Assembly: GCF_042680125.1 (NCBI RefSeq) | Contig: NZ_JBHTNY010000066.1 | Direction: 5' to 3' (one strand) | DNA length: 29,158 bases | DNA from: Robinsoniella peoriensis | GTDB taxonomy: Bacteria > Bacillota > Clostridia > Lachnospirales > Lachnospiraceae | Shown here: positions 8,520 through 15,693 of the stretch, piece by piece | How positions within the stretch are numbered: position 1 is the first letter of the stretch | How the letters are laid out: every line of letters begins with the position of its first letter | The notes under the pieces: model-generated | What the model saw: the letters and a program-made list of their open reading frames with translations, nothing else | What the model was told of the DNA's origin: nothing | Database searches by the model: none | Made by a program: the position numbers and the translations under genes

Positions 8520-9449
8520 TTATAATATCGTATGTCCGCCTGTCTGACTCAGTAACGGAAATTCAGTTACAATCTCAAAGCGTCCTTCCCGGTATGAGGA
8601 AGACATAGTGCCGCCGGATTTTTGCGCAAGAGCTTTGGCAATATTTAACCCAAGCCCGGTATTGTTGTGAGATCTCGCCCGGTCGGATACGTAAGTGCGG
8701 TCAAATACCAGGGGAGCTTCATCAATGGAGATCAGGTCCGTATCGTTGGAGAAGGTAAAACAAACCTTGTTGTCCGTCAGTTTTAGACTTACAATTACAC
8801 AGGATTTGGAGTATTTCAGAGCATTTTGTGTAAGATTTGTAAATATGCGGACAAGGGCATGGCGATCCAGATTCACAAGAGGAAGATTTTCCTGTAAGTC
8901 CATATGTACCCGGATCTCTTTTTTCTCGAAATCTTCATAAAATGCCAGGACTACTTCGCATAGAATTTCATATACATTCAATGGCTGGGGGTTAAGCCTG
9001 TAGTCTTTAGAATCAATCAATGATAAATCATAGAAGCTTGTGATCAGAGACTGAAGTACTTTTGCCCTTTTACGGACAATCTCCACATAATGCTTCTGTT
9101 CGCCGGCGGTGGTATCCGGATCATCCATCAGTTCCAGATATCCGATAATTGACGTAAGGGGAGTACGAAGATCATGGGAAATATTGGCGATCTCCTGGCG
9201 GAGCTTATGTTCTTTCGACTCATATTCAATTCGAAGCTTTTGTTTTTCATCTAATTCCATGTTAAGGTCAATAAGAAACTTCTCCAGATCTTTATCCGGG
9301 ACAGCCTGGTGGATGCGAAGATTCGTAACCGGCAGATCTTTGAGATCTTTAAACTGCCTCCTGGCATCTCGGATACCATGGCGCAGGGAGAAGTAAAGAA
9401 TGGCAAAAACCATGGCTGTTAGCCCGGATATGACGCAAAATATAGCCAT
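8520..9449 (-). CDS. Sensor histidine kinase
   Basis: The 309-residue kinase has a single N-terminal membrane helix (about 3-22), no sizeable extracellular domain, a coiled linker (about 50-88), an H-box with the phosphorylated His at 92 (ISHDLRTPLTS), an N-box (LTQNALKYS, N209) and a G2 box (GLGLNIAKA near 268). The absent sensing loop resembles intramembrane-sensing kinases that monitor a partner ABC transporter against peptide antibiotics. It is translated from GGAGGGGGG just upstream of ATG 9449 and lies between the permease and the peptidase. Its partner is probably the response regulator at 11572-12255, four genes upstream in the same cluster. Confidence 0.92.
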   Translation of the reverse strand: MAIFCVISGLTAMVFAILYFSLRHGIRDARRQFKDLKDLPVTNLRIHQAVPDKDLEKFLIDLNMELDEKQKLRIEYESKEHKLRQEIANISHDLRTPLTSIIGYLELMDDPDTTAGEQKHYVEIVRKRAKVLQSLITSFYDLSLIDSKDYRLNPQPLNVYEILCEVVLAFYEDFEKKEIRVHMDLQENLPLVNLDRHALVRIFTNLTQNALKYSKSCVIVSLKLTDNKVCFTFSNDTDLISIDEAPLVFDRTYVSDRARSHNNTGLGLNIAKALAQKSGGTMSSSYREGRFEIVTEFPLLSQTGGHTIL

Positions 9450-9488
9450 ATTCCCCCCTCCATTCCTTATCAGAGTATGTTTGTGTCA

Positions 9489-10271
9489 CTATTTTACTTC
9501 TTTATTCAGGAAGCATTTATAACCAATATAACCGAATATCAGAGAAAAGACAATACCAACTATCCAGCACCGAAGCATTCCCAAGGGAGTATCCCAGACC
9601 ATATTTAAGAAGTAGGAACCCGGTTGTTTCCCATATTCATTGAAGATTCCCAGAGGTAACACAGAAACAACTACCCTTGGCCATTCGTATACATTTCCAA
9701 AAATTTTCAGTAAATAATAAGGTCCGAAATGGATTAAGGAAAAGACTGCGATGATTGTACTGCTGTTATCAAACAGGAAGAACAGACAGTGAAAGGTAAC
9801 CAGTCCGGCTATCCAGAGCGGAAGGGAACCCAAAATAGCGCGAAGCAGAGCATAGAGGTTTTCGTTTCCGCTGTTTTCCATTGTCAGATAGGACGAAGCA
9901 ATGATAACCACAAATAAAAACAGTGTAATAACCATGCACAGAACGATCTCTGTGATAAACTTTCCAAAATAAATGGAGAGCCTGCCGGTTCCAAAGGATA
10001 CGGAGTTTTTCATGGTGTGGTTCTTAGATTCCTCTCCTATGATCAAATTTGATATGAAAAAGGTGAAGATCATGGGGAGAAACATAGCACTTGTTACATT
10101 CATAAAAATAAACCCGGTATTGGAATAGGGAAATCCGGCACCCGCCATGTTTTTAATTGATAGTGTAAACAAACAAAGTCCGATAAAGGTAGCAGCAAGT
10201 ACCGCTGAAAAAATATATAAAAATCGTTCCCGGAATCCCCGGTACAGTTCACTCCTGATATAATTAATCAT
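9489..10271 (-). CDS. ABC-2 type permease (lantibiotic-immunity / BcrB-like)
   Basis: A hydrophobic protein with about six membrane helices that begins MINYIRSELYRGFRERF, the usual opening of ABC-2 permeases in peptide-antibiotic efflux systems. I place the start at ATG 10271 (260 residues). The open frame continues upstream to a TTG at 10376, but residues 1-35 there are not family-like and are derived from inverted-repeat sequence next to a MITE. No start has a good Shine-Dalgarno sequence, which suggests the repeat insertion upstream replaced the native one. It pairs with the ATPase at 10527-11453 and should export or expel a hydrophobic or peptide compound. Confidence 0.85.
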   Translation of the reverse strand: MINYIRSELYRGFRERFLYIFSAVLAATFIGLCLFTLSIKNMAGAGFPYSNTGFIFMNVTSAMFLPMIFTFFISNLIIGEESKNHTMKNSVSFGTGRLSIYFGKFITEIVLCMVITLFLFVVIIASSYLTMENSGNENLYALLRAILGSLPLWIAGLVTFHCLFFLFDNSSTIIAVFSLIHFGPYYLLKIFGNVYEWPRVVVSVLPLGIFNEYGKQPGSYFLNMVWDTPLGMLRCWIVGIVFSLIFGYIGYKCFLNKEVK

Positions 10272-10323
10272 TTTTATACCCATTACATATTGCAGTCTTG
10301 CCTGCAATACTGCCACAATAAAC

Positions 10324-10379
10324 AGGTTGAAAGAATCACACTGTGGCTTCCTTTCTATATCATAATTTTCTTTCAACCT
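10324..10379. repeat. 12-bp perfect inverted repeat abutting the MITE
   Basis: AGGTTGAAAGAA (10324-10335) and TTCTTTCAACCT (10368-10379) are perfect inverted copies 32 bases apart. The right arm touches the first base of the palindromic element at 10380. A further inverted pair, TATTGCAG/CTGCAATA, lies just left near 10291-10312. These sit where the permease ribosome binding site would be expected. Confidence 0.7.
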
Positions 10380-10542
10380 TAGAGCGTGTTTGAAAATTCA
10401 TTCCCGCCATCTGCATGCCCTACGTGCGGCATATTTGCCCCGAATTCAGGTTATGTAGCCCGCTACGTGCCCTGAATTCCGATCAAATCTCCCGCAAACT
10501 ATGACGCACAGCTGTCAGAAAGCAGTTTAAAAACACGTTCTA
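10380..10542. repeat. MITE-like palindromic element, full-length (family 1, copy A)
   Basis: The 163-bp element starts TAGAGCGTGTTTGAAAATT and ends AAACACGTTCTA. It is an inverted copy of the element at 19579-19742, clearly similar along its whole length, with internal GAATTCAGG/CCTGAATTC arms around a GTAGCCCGCTACGTG core. TA flanks both ends. No coding capacity. It lies between the ABC ATPase and permease genes and supplies the last ATPase codons. Confidence 0.9.
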
Positions 10543-11453
10543 TTTCCTCCCATAAGCGACAGATAGTATGCTTCCAGGTCAATACCCTGGGTCTGCATTG
10601 AAAAAAGCTGAATCTGGTTTCCTATGAGCAGGGAAGAAAGAGCAGGTCCCTGATCGATGCAGCCAAACAGATGAATTACACCGTCCGGAAGTACATCATA
10701 ATCCGTACAATGCAGGTGCTGCTCAATCAAAGCAGATGCTTTATCCGGCTTATCCACACAAATTTCTAAATAAACACGGCATTTTTTTTCAAGATCCTTT
10801 GCTGAAATCTGTTCTATCATAACGCCTCTTTCAATAAATCCATAGCGGGTAACCAGATTTTCCAGCTCAGAGAGGATATGGCTGGAAATCAAGATGGTGA
10901 TTTTCTGCTGATGGTTTAAATTTAATAAAAGGTTACGAAGCTCTACAATACCTTCCGGGTCCAACCCATTAATGGGTTCATCCAGGATTAAAAAAGAAGG
11001 GTGGCTCATCAGTGCAAGCGCAAGTCCCAGCCGCTGCTTCATACCAAGGGAGAAGTCTTTAAACTTTTTCTTGCCGCAGTCGTCAAGATGTACCTGTGCC
11101 AGAGCATCTTTCATATATTGCCTGCCGGTAATTCCACGTTGTATACGGTAATATTCTAAATTTTGCACTGCTGTGAAATCAGGGAAAAATCCCGGTGTCT
11201 CAATAATGCAGCCGATTTTGTGCCGGGAGATGTTCAGACCTCTTGCAGAATCTTCGCCAAACAGGCTTAGATTGCCTGAAGTAGGGGCTGTCTGTCCGGC
11301 AATTAATTTTAACAGAGTTGTTTTGCCCGCACCGTTGTTGCCTACCAGTCCGTAGATATCACCGGACTGTATCGTTATATCTGTTGGGGCAAGTGCTGTA
11401 AAATCCCCATATTTTTTACAGATCCCACTGGCGGTAAATATGTTGGCATTCAT
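10527..11453 (-). CDS. ABC transporter ATP-binding protein (LanF/BcrA-like)
   Basis: The 308-residue ATPase has Walker A (GNNGAGKTT, about 38-46), signature (FSLGMKQRLG), Walker B (FLILDEPINGLDP) and an H-loop (SSHILSELE). The Q-loop position reads IETPGF, with Glu instead of Gln. This is the E-loop variant described for lantibiotic-immunity (LanF) ATPases and supports a role in self-protection or resistance to a peptide antibiotic together with the permease. The last residues (RTCF) and stop codon lie inside the MITE at 10380-10542, so the natural C-terminus has been altered. It has its own promoter candidate at 11486-11528. Confidence 0.92.
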   Translation of the reverse strand: MNANIFTASGICKKYGDFTALAPTDITIQSGDIYGLVGNNGAGKTTLLKLIAGQTAPTSGNLSLFGEDSARGLNISRHKIGCIIETPGFFPDFTAVQNLEYYRIQRGITGRQYMKDALAQVHLDDCGKKKFKDFSLGMKQRLGLALALMSHPSFLILDEPINGLDPEGIVELRNLLLNLNHQQKITILISSHILSELENLVTRYGFIERGVMIEQISAKDLEKKCRVYLEICVDKPDKASALIEQHLHCTDYDVLPDGVIHLFGCIDQGPALSSLLIGNQIQLFSMQTQGIDLEAYYLSLMGGNRTCF

Positions 11454-11485
11454 TTCTTTAAGTCCTTTCCAAAAGTGATATCTGT

Positions 11486-11528
11486 ATTATAAGGGATGAA
11501 AAACAAATAAGCTCTTAAGCAAACTTAA
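11486..11528 (-). promoter_or_regulatory. Promoter with OmpR-type direct repeat upstream of the ABC genes
   Basis: On the minus strand a TATAAT (11491-11486) has no good -35. Instead two TTAAG half-sites with a 10-base period (11528-11524 and 11518-11514) lie at and just upstream of the -35 position. A 10-bp spaced direct repeat replacing the -35 is typical of promoters activated by OmpR-family regulators, so the response regulator at 11572-12255 is the likely activator. Confidence 0.55.
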
Positions 11529-11571
11529 AGAAATCATAAAGATGATTCGATGAAAGTCATGCATTTTAAGA

Positions 11572-12255
11572 TTATGCCATCTTAAAGCCAATTCCCCATA
11601 TGGTCTTAATATATTCTTCATCCCCGCATATCTTTGCTATTTTAGAACGAATATTGCTGATATGCACATTGATGGTATTGTCTTCTCCAAGGTAATTTCC
11701 ATGCCATACTTCCTGATAAATGGCATTTTTGGAAAATACCCGGGATGGACTTTTTACAAGCAGCAGGAGGATGTCATATTCATAAATTGTAAGATTCAAT
11801 GGAATCTCATCAATGGCAGCGCTTCTGGCATCTGCATCAATCGAGAGACTTTTGTATGTAAAGACCGCTTCATGAACAGAAATCGCTGAGTAGCTCTTGT
11901 ATCTTCGCAGCTGGGCTTCCACTCTTGCAAGAATTTCGTCTCTGGCAAAAGGCTTCGTCATGTAATCATCAGCACCTGATTTTAAAAGGTGGACTTTGTC
12001 GTCCAGAGCAGTCTTTGCCGTCAGGACAATAACGGGTACATTGGATTTATTTCTGATATGCCCAAGCAGTTCTTCTCCGGAAATTCCCGGAAGCATCAGA
12101 TCCATAATAATCAGATCATAATGGTCCAAAGAGAGGCAAAGTCTGGCTTCTGTACCAGAATAGGCAGAGGTGGTTTCATAGCCCTGCTTTTGGAGAATTT
12201 TTGACAAGAGCCGGTTAATATCATTATCATCCTCAACGATTAAAATCTTTTCCAT
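11572..12255 (-). CDS. OmpR/PhoB-family response regulator
   Basis: The 227-residue regulator has a receiver domain with D9, D10, phosphoacceptor D52 (IIMDLMLPG), T79 and K102 (TKPF), then a winged-helix DNA-binding domain (about 130-226) ending IKTIWGIGFKM. It should be phosphorylated by the histidine kinase at 8520-9449 and act on the direct repeat upstream of the ABC ATPase. The gene starts 29 bases after the merR stop, with no promoter in the gap, so it may be co-transcribed with merR. A 118-base gap with a promoter separates it from the ABC genes. Confidence 0.94.
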   Translation of the reverse strand: MEKILIVEDDNDINRLLSKILQKQGYETTSAYSGTEARLCLSLDHYDLIIMDLMLPGISGEELLGHIRNKSNVPVIVLTAKTALDDKVHLLKSGADDYMTKPFARDEILARVEAQLRRYKSYSAISVHEAVFTYKSLSIDADARSAAIDEIPLNLTIYEYDILLLLVKSPSRVFSKNAIYQEVWHGNYLGEDNTINVHISNIRSKIAKICGDEEYIKTIWGIGFKMA

Positions 12256-12284
12256 AATGGGGAATCCTTCTTTCAGTCTTATTT

Positions 12285-13130
12285 TTATCGGATATGGTTA
12301 TTGTTACTTTTATGTACCTGTATGGAAATCTTGGTAATATATTGTGAATCATCTTTTTCTGCAATTTCATCTATGATTCCCTCTTTATAGGAATAATCAC
12401 AGATTTCATAATGGTTTTCTTCAATAAAGTCCAACAGCTGCTGATATGCACTGTCTGCATTATAGTAATTTCCTTTAAGATAAGTAACCGCATAAAATCC
12501 GGCGGGTTTAAGAAATAATTGCGGAAGAGACAGCTGAGTAAGTACTTTGGTGAAAAAATATGCATAAGTATCAAAGGCTCCGCCTAAGAGACTTTCCTTG
12601 TCGATCATGGCGCCGAAGGGGTGCCCGACATTTAACTGATTTTGAAAACAAAAAGATAAATGTTCATACAGGGTTTGTATGACAAGGTCATGATTGCTGC
12701 TGTGGATGGGGCGGCTTAAAATCAAATATTCTGCCGGGCACTCGACCAATATAACCTTTCCGGGATCTATCTGCCGGCTGGAGGTTACCAGTTCCATTTT
12801 TGTCTGTATGAGCCGGTTAATTCGCTCCAGATGCCGGATTTCCTGGGAAACTTTCTTTTGCTGTTCGGTGAGAAGCGCCATCAGTCTTGGCGGATTGCGG
12901 GAGTCCAGATAGGACTTAATCTCTTTGAGCGGCATACCGATTTCCTTTAATGCCGTAATAACAGCAAAGACATCGCATTGCTGTTCGGAATAATACCGGT
13001 ACCCCCGGGCATCTGTTTTCACAGGAGAAAACAGACCGATTTCCTCATAGTGAATCAGTGTTCTTTTATTGGTGCCGCATAATTTGGCAAAAGCTCCGGT
13101 ATTTATACATGGATTTGAATTTTTTTGCAT
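12285..13130 (-). CDS. MerR-family regulator with GyrI-like effector domain
   Basis: The 281-residue protein has an N-terminal MerR winged helix (TGAFAKLCGTNKRTLIHYEEIGLF, about 11-35, then YRYYSEQQ), a dimerisation coiled coil (about 85-120) and a C-terminal region (about 125-275) with the look of BmrR/GyrI-type multidrug-binding domains. Typical relatives bind amphipathic or aromatic compounds and untwist promoters with a 19-base spacer. Exactly such a promoter faces the aminotransferase operon at 13148-13178. The merR promoter itself overlaps it. GAGGAG precedes the ATG at 13130. Confidence 0.88.
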   Translation of the reverse strand: MQKNSNPCINTGAFAKLCGTNKRTLIHYEEIGLFSPVKTDARGYRYYSEQQCDVFAVITALKEIGMPLKEIKSYLDSRNPPRLMALLTEQQKKVSQEIRHLERINRLIQTKMELVTSSRQIDPGKVILVECPAEYLILSRPIHSSNHDLVIQTLYEHLSFCFQNQLNVGHPFGAMIDKESLLGGAFDTYAYFFTKVLTQLSLPQLFLKPAGFYAVTYLKGNYYNADSAYQQLLDFIEENHYEICDYSYKEGIIDEIAEKDDSQYITKISIQVHKSNNNHIR

Positions 13131-13147
13131 AATTATACAATCTCCTC

Positions 13148-13202
13148 TTGACTATACCGTAACGGTATACCTTATTATAAAGCTGCTAATGAATTAGGTC
13201 AA
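13148..13202. promoter_or_regulatory. Face-to-face promoters with a MerR dyad
   Basis: On the + strand, TTGACT (13148-13153) and TATTAT (13173-13178) are 19 bases apart, the long spacer typical of MerR-activated promoters. A 7-bp dyad TATACCG-N3-CGGTATA (13153-13169) lies in the spacer. On the minus strand, TTGACC (13202-13197) and TATAAT (13179-13174), spacer 17, make a strong promoter for merR, with the same dyad just downstream of its -10. The two -10 boxes overlap by five bases, so the two promoters should exclude each other. Confidence 0.8.
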
Positions 13203-13260
13203 CTACAGGATACATTATATAGAAATAAGAGAACTGTTGCTATCGAAAAGGAGAACAATT

Positions 13261-14469
13261 ATGCCAAAATTAAGCGACCGCGTAGGTACATTTACAGACT
13301 CTGTAATACGCAGAATGACAAGAATCAGTGATGAATATGATGCGATTAACCTTTCACAGGGATTTCCGGATTTTGATCCGCCAAAGGAAATCACCGATGC
13401 CCTGGCAAAAGCTGCAAAAGAAGGACCTCATCAGTACTCGATTACCTTTGGTGCTGAAAATTTCAGAGAAGCGCTTGCCAGAAAACACGGAAAGGGAATT
13501 GGAAGAACCATTAATCCGGAAACGGAAATCGTCGTAACCTGCGGAGGCACCGAAGCCATGATGGCAGCCATGATGACCGTCTGTAATCCGGGAGATAAGG
13601 TAGTTGTATTCTCACCGTTTTATGAAAATTACGGTGCAGATGCCATTTTGTCTGGAGCAGAGCCAATCTATGTGCCGCTGGTTCCGCCGGAATTTAATTT
13701 TGATGAAAAGGTTTTGGAAGATGCATTTAAGCAGAACGTAAAAGCAATTATCGTGTGTAATCCCTCAAATCCATGCGGAAAGGTATTTACCAGGGAAGAG
13801 CTTCTGACCATTGGAAGGCTTGCCGAGAAATACGATGCATTTATCATCACCGATGAAGTGTATGAACATATTATTTATAAGCCTTATGTGCATGTACCAA
13901 TGGCGGGGCTTCCGGGAATGTATGAAAGAACCATTACCTGCAGTTCCCTGTCCAAGACGTATTCCATTACCGGATGGAGACTGGGATATCTGATCGGACC
14001 GGAAGAGGTAATTGAAAATGCAAAAAAAGTGCATGATTTCCTTACGGTAGGAGCGGCATCCCCATTACAGGAAGCAGCAACGGCAGGGCTGAATTTCGGT
14101 TCGGATTATTATGAAAATATGCAGCAGATGTATACGGAAAAAAGGGAGTATTTCTTAAAAGGACTGGATGATATCGGAATTGCCCACACTGTACCCCAGG
14201 GATCTTACTTTGTACTGGTAGATATCTCCAGGTATCTGGAGAATGAGATGTTTGCAGGATATTCGGATATGGAGTTCTGTGAATGGATGATTAAAAATAT
14301 TGGAGTTGCAGCAGTTCCCGGCTCCAGCTTTTTCAAAGAAAACGTAAATCATTTGATTCGGCTGCATTTTGCAAGGGAAAAATCAACCCTAGAAGAAGCA
14401 CTGCGCAGACTGAAGAAAATGGAACAGCTTTTAACAGATAAAAATGACGGTAAAACAGGGGATTTATAG
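13261..14469 (+). CDS. PLP-dependent class I/II aminotransferase
   Basis: The 402-residue enzyme is a fold-type I aminotransferase. Visible are LSQGFPDFDPP near 31-41, CNPSNPCGK near 166-174, ITDEVYEH (D198, Y201), the PLP lysine K232 in SSLSKTYSITGWRLGY, R240, and a substrate-carboxylate Arg in LIRLHFA near the C-terminus. It converts an amino acid and a 2-oxo acid; the substrate (methionine, aromatic or branched-chain are possible) cannot be read from sequence. The ATG at 13261 is chosen over a TTG at 13237 because AAAGGAG lies 8 bases before it. It is the first gene of the MerR-controlled operon, ahead of a hydroxycarboxylate-dehydrogenase-like gene. Confidence 0.92.
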   Translation: MPKLSDRVGTFTDSVIRRMTRISDEYDAINLSQGFPDFDPPKEITDALAKAAKEGPHQYSITFGAENFREALARKHGKGIGRTINPETEIVVTCGGTEAMMAAMMTVCNPGDKVVVFSPFYENYGADAILSGAEPIYVPLVPPEFNFDEKVLEDAFKQNVKAIIVCNPSNPCGKVFTREELLTIGRLAEKYDAFIITDEVYEHIIYKPYVHVPMAGLPGMYERTITCSSLSKTYSITGWRLGYLIGPEEVIENAKKVHDFLTVGAASPLQEAATAGLNFGSDYYENMQQMYTEKREYFLKGLDDIGIAHTVPQGSYFVLVDISRYLENEMFAGYSDMEFCEWMIKNIGVAAVPGSSFFKENVNHLIRLHFAREKSTLEEALRRLKKMEQLLTDKNDGKTGDL

Positions 14470-14519
14470 AAAACATGGAACTTACATCTAATTGCATATA
14501 AAGTTCAGGAGAAAATAAA

Positions 14520-15608
14520 ATGTCAGAATATACGGTTTCATTTACAAATTATACAATTGGTGCAGATGCATATCAGTCTTTTGAAACGGTCTGCGCAAAA
14601 CTTGGCAAACGTTTTGTATTAATCGGAGGAGAGACAGCTTTAAGCAAGGGAAGAGAAAAGCTGTCAGCATCCATAGAGGGATCAGAACTTCGGATGGTGG
14701 AGTGTATCGCCTCCGGAAAAGACTGTACATATAGCAGGATACATGAGCTGGCAGGACAGATTAAAAAACTGGGAGCAGACTTTATCGCAGGCATGGGAGG
14801 CGGTAAGGCGCTGGATACGGCAAAAGGTGTTGCCTGTGACCTGCAGATTCCGGTAGTGACACTGCCCACGATAGCAGCTACCTGTGCGGCTTCCACAGCT
14901 TTATCCGTAGTTTACCGTGAGGACGGATCTTTTGAGAGTTTTTATTATTTTGAAAAACCGGCGGTACATACATTTATAAATACACAGATTATTGCAGAAG
15001 CGCCCGATTGCTATCTGAGAGCTGGAATGGGAGACACCATTGCCAAACACTTCGAATGTCATCTTTCTGCAAGAGGAGACGAACTGGATCACAGTTCCGC
15101 AATGGGAAGAGAAATCAGCAATCTATGTTATGAACCGGTATTAAAATATGGGCACCAGGCATTAGAGGACTGCAGGAAGCATCAGGTTACCTATTCTTTA
15201 ACGCAGGTTATCCTGGCAAATGTGATAAGTACGGGAATGGTATCTCTTCTGGTTCACGATGATTATAATGGAGCAATTGCCCATTCCGTTTTCTATGGAC
15301 TGGCAATCCTGCCAGGATTTGAGGAAAAGAATCTTCATGGAGATGTGGTTGCTTATGGTGTTCTGGTTCAGTTAGCAGTTGATGGACAGATAGAAGAGAT
15401 GGAACGCCTGTATTGCTTTCTGAAGGAACTTTCTATGCCGGTAAAACTGGAAGATATGGGAATAAAAAACGACCGTGGGGGAATGGCTGAAGTTTTAAAG
15501 GAAATTGTACAGGGACCGGATCTTAAGCATATGCCTTATCACGTGTCAGCAGATATGATATTTGAGGGGATGCAGCAAGTAGAGAAATTGAGTATAGAGA
15601 ATATGTGA
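14520..15608 (+). CDS. Iron-containing alcohol dehydrogenase family protein, HcxA/GldA-like
   Basis: The 362-residue protein has the group III metal-dependent dehydrogenase layout: GMGGGKALDTAK (91-102) binds NAD(P), TLPTIAATCAA follows, and metal ligands are probably D172 (GMGDTIAKHFE), H255 (GAIAHSVFYG) and H273 (HGDVVAYG). It resembles glycerol dehydrogenase and E. coli HcxA (YbdH), a reductase of 2-oxo acids. As I recall, E. coli ybdH lies beside the aminotransferase gene ybdL. The same pairing here supports reduction of the 2-oxo acid made by the aminotransferase to a 2-hydroxy acid, with regeneration of NAD(P)+. Substrate is inferred from context. AGGAG lies upstream of ATG 14520. Confidence 0.85.
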   Translation: MSEYTVSFTNYTIGADAYQSFETVCAKLGKRFVLIGGETALSKGREKLSASIEGSELRMVECIASGKDCTYSRIHELAGQIKKLGADFIAGMGGGKALDTAKGVACDLQIPVVTLPTIAATCAASTALSVVYREDGSFESFYYFEKPAVHTFINTQIIAEAPDCYLRAGMGDTIAKHFECHLSARGDELDHSSAMGREISNLCYEPVLKYGHQALEDCRKHQVTYSLTQVILANVISTGMVSLLVHDDYNGAIAHSVFYGLAILPGFEEKNLHGDVVAYGVLVQLAVDGQIEEMERLYCFLKELSMPVKLEDMGIKNDRGGMAEVLKEIVQGPDLKHMPYHVSADMIFEGMQQVEKLSIENM

Positions 15609-15627
15609 AAGCCTATGGTATGCATAT

Positions 15628-15676
15628 TAGAGCGTGCTTGAAAATTCTGATAAAAGTAATTTTGAAACACGCTATA
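15628..15676. repeat. Minimal MITE-like hairpin (family 1, copy D)
   Basis: TAGAGCGTGCTTGAAAATT and AATTTTGAAACACGCTATA flank an 11-base loop, so this copy is almost only terminal repeats (two mismatches in 16 bp). It lies inside the operon between the dehydrogenase and the YjiH-family gene and ends next to that gene's AGGAGG site, so it would form an mRNA hairpin there. Confidence 0.8.
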
Positions 15677-15693
15677 GGAGGAAAGAAAAATTA

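Noticed and set aside
13132..13138. TATAAT close to the merR start as its -10 box
   Set aside because: It overlaps the space between ribosome binding site and ATG, so a transcript from it could not be translated normally; the promoter at 13174-13202 is far better.
15634..15693. N-terminal extension of the YjiH-family protein
   Set aside because: The first 20 codons are made of the palindromic repeat and lack a ribosome binding site; ATG 15694 has AGGAGG.
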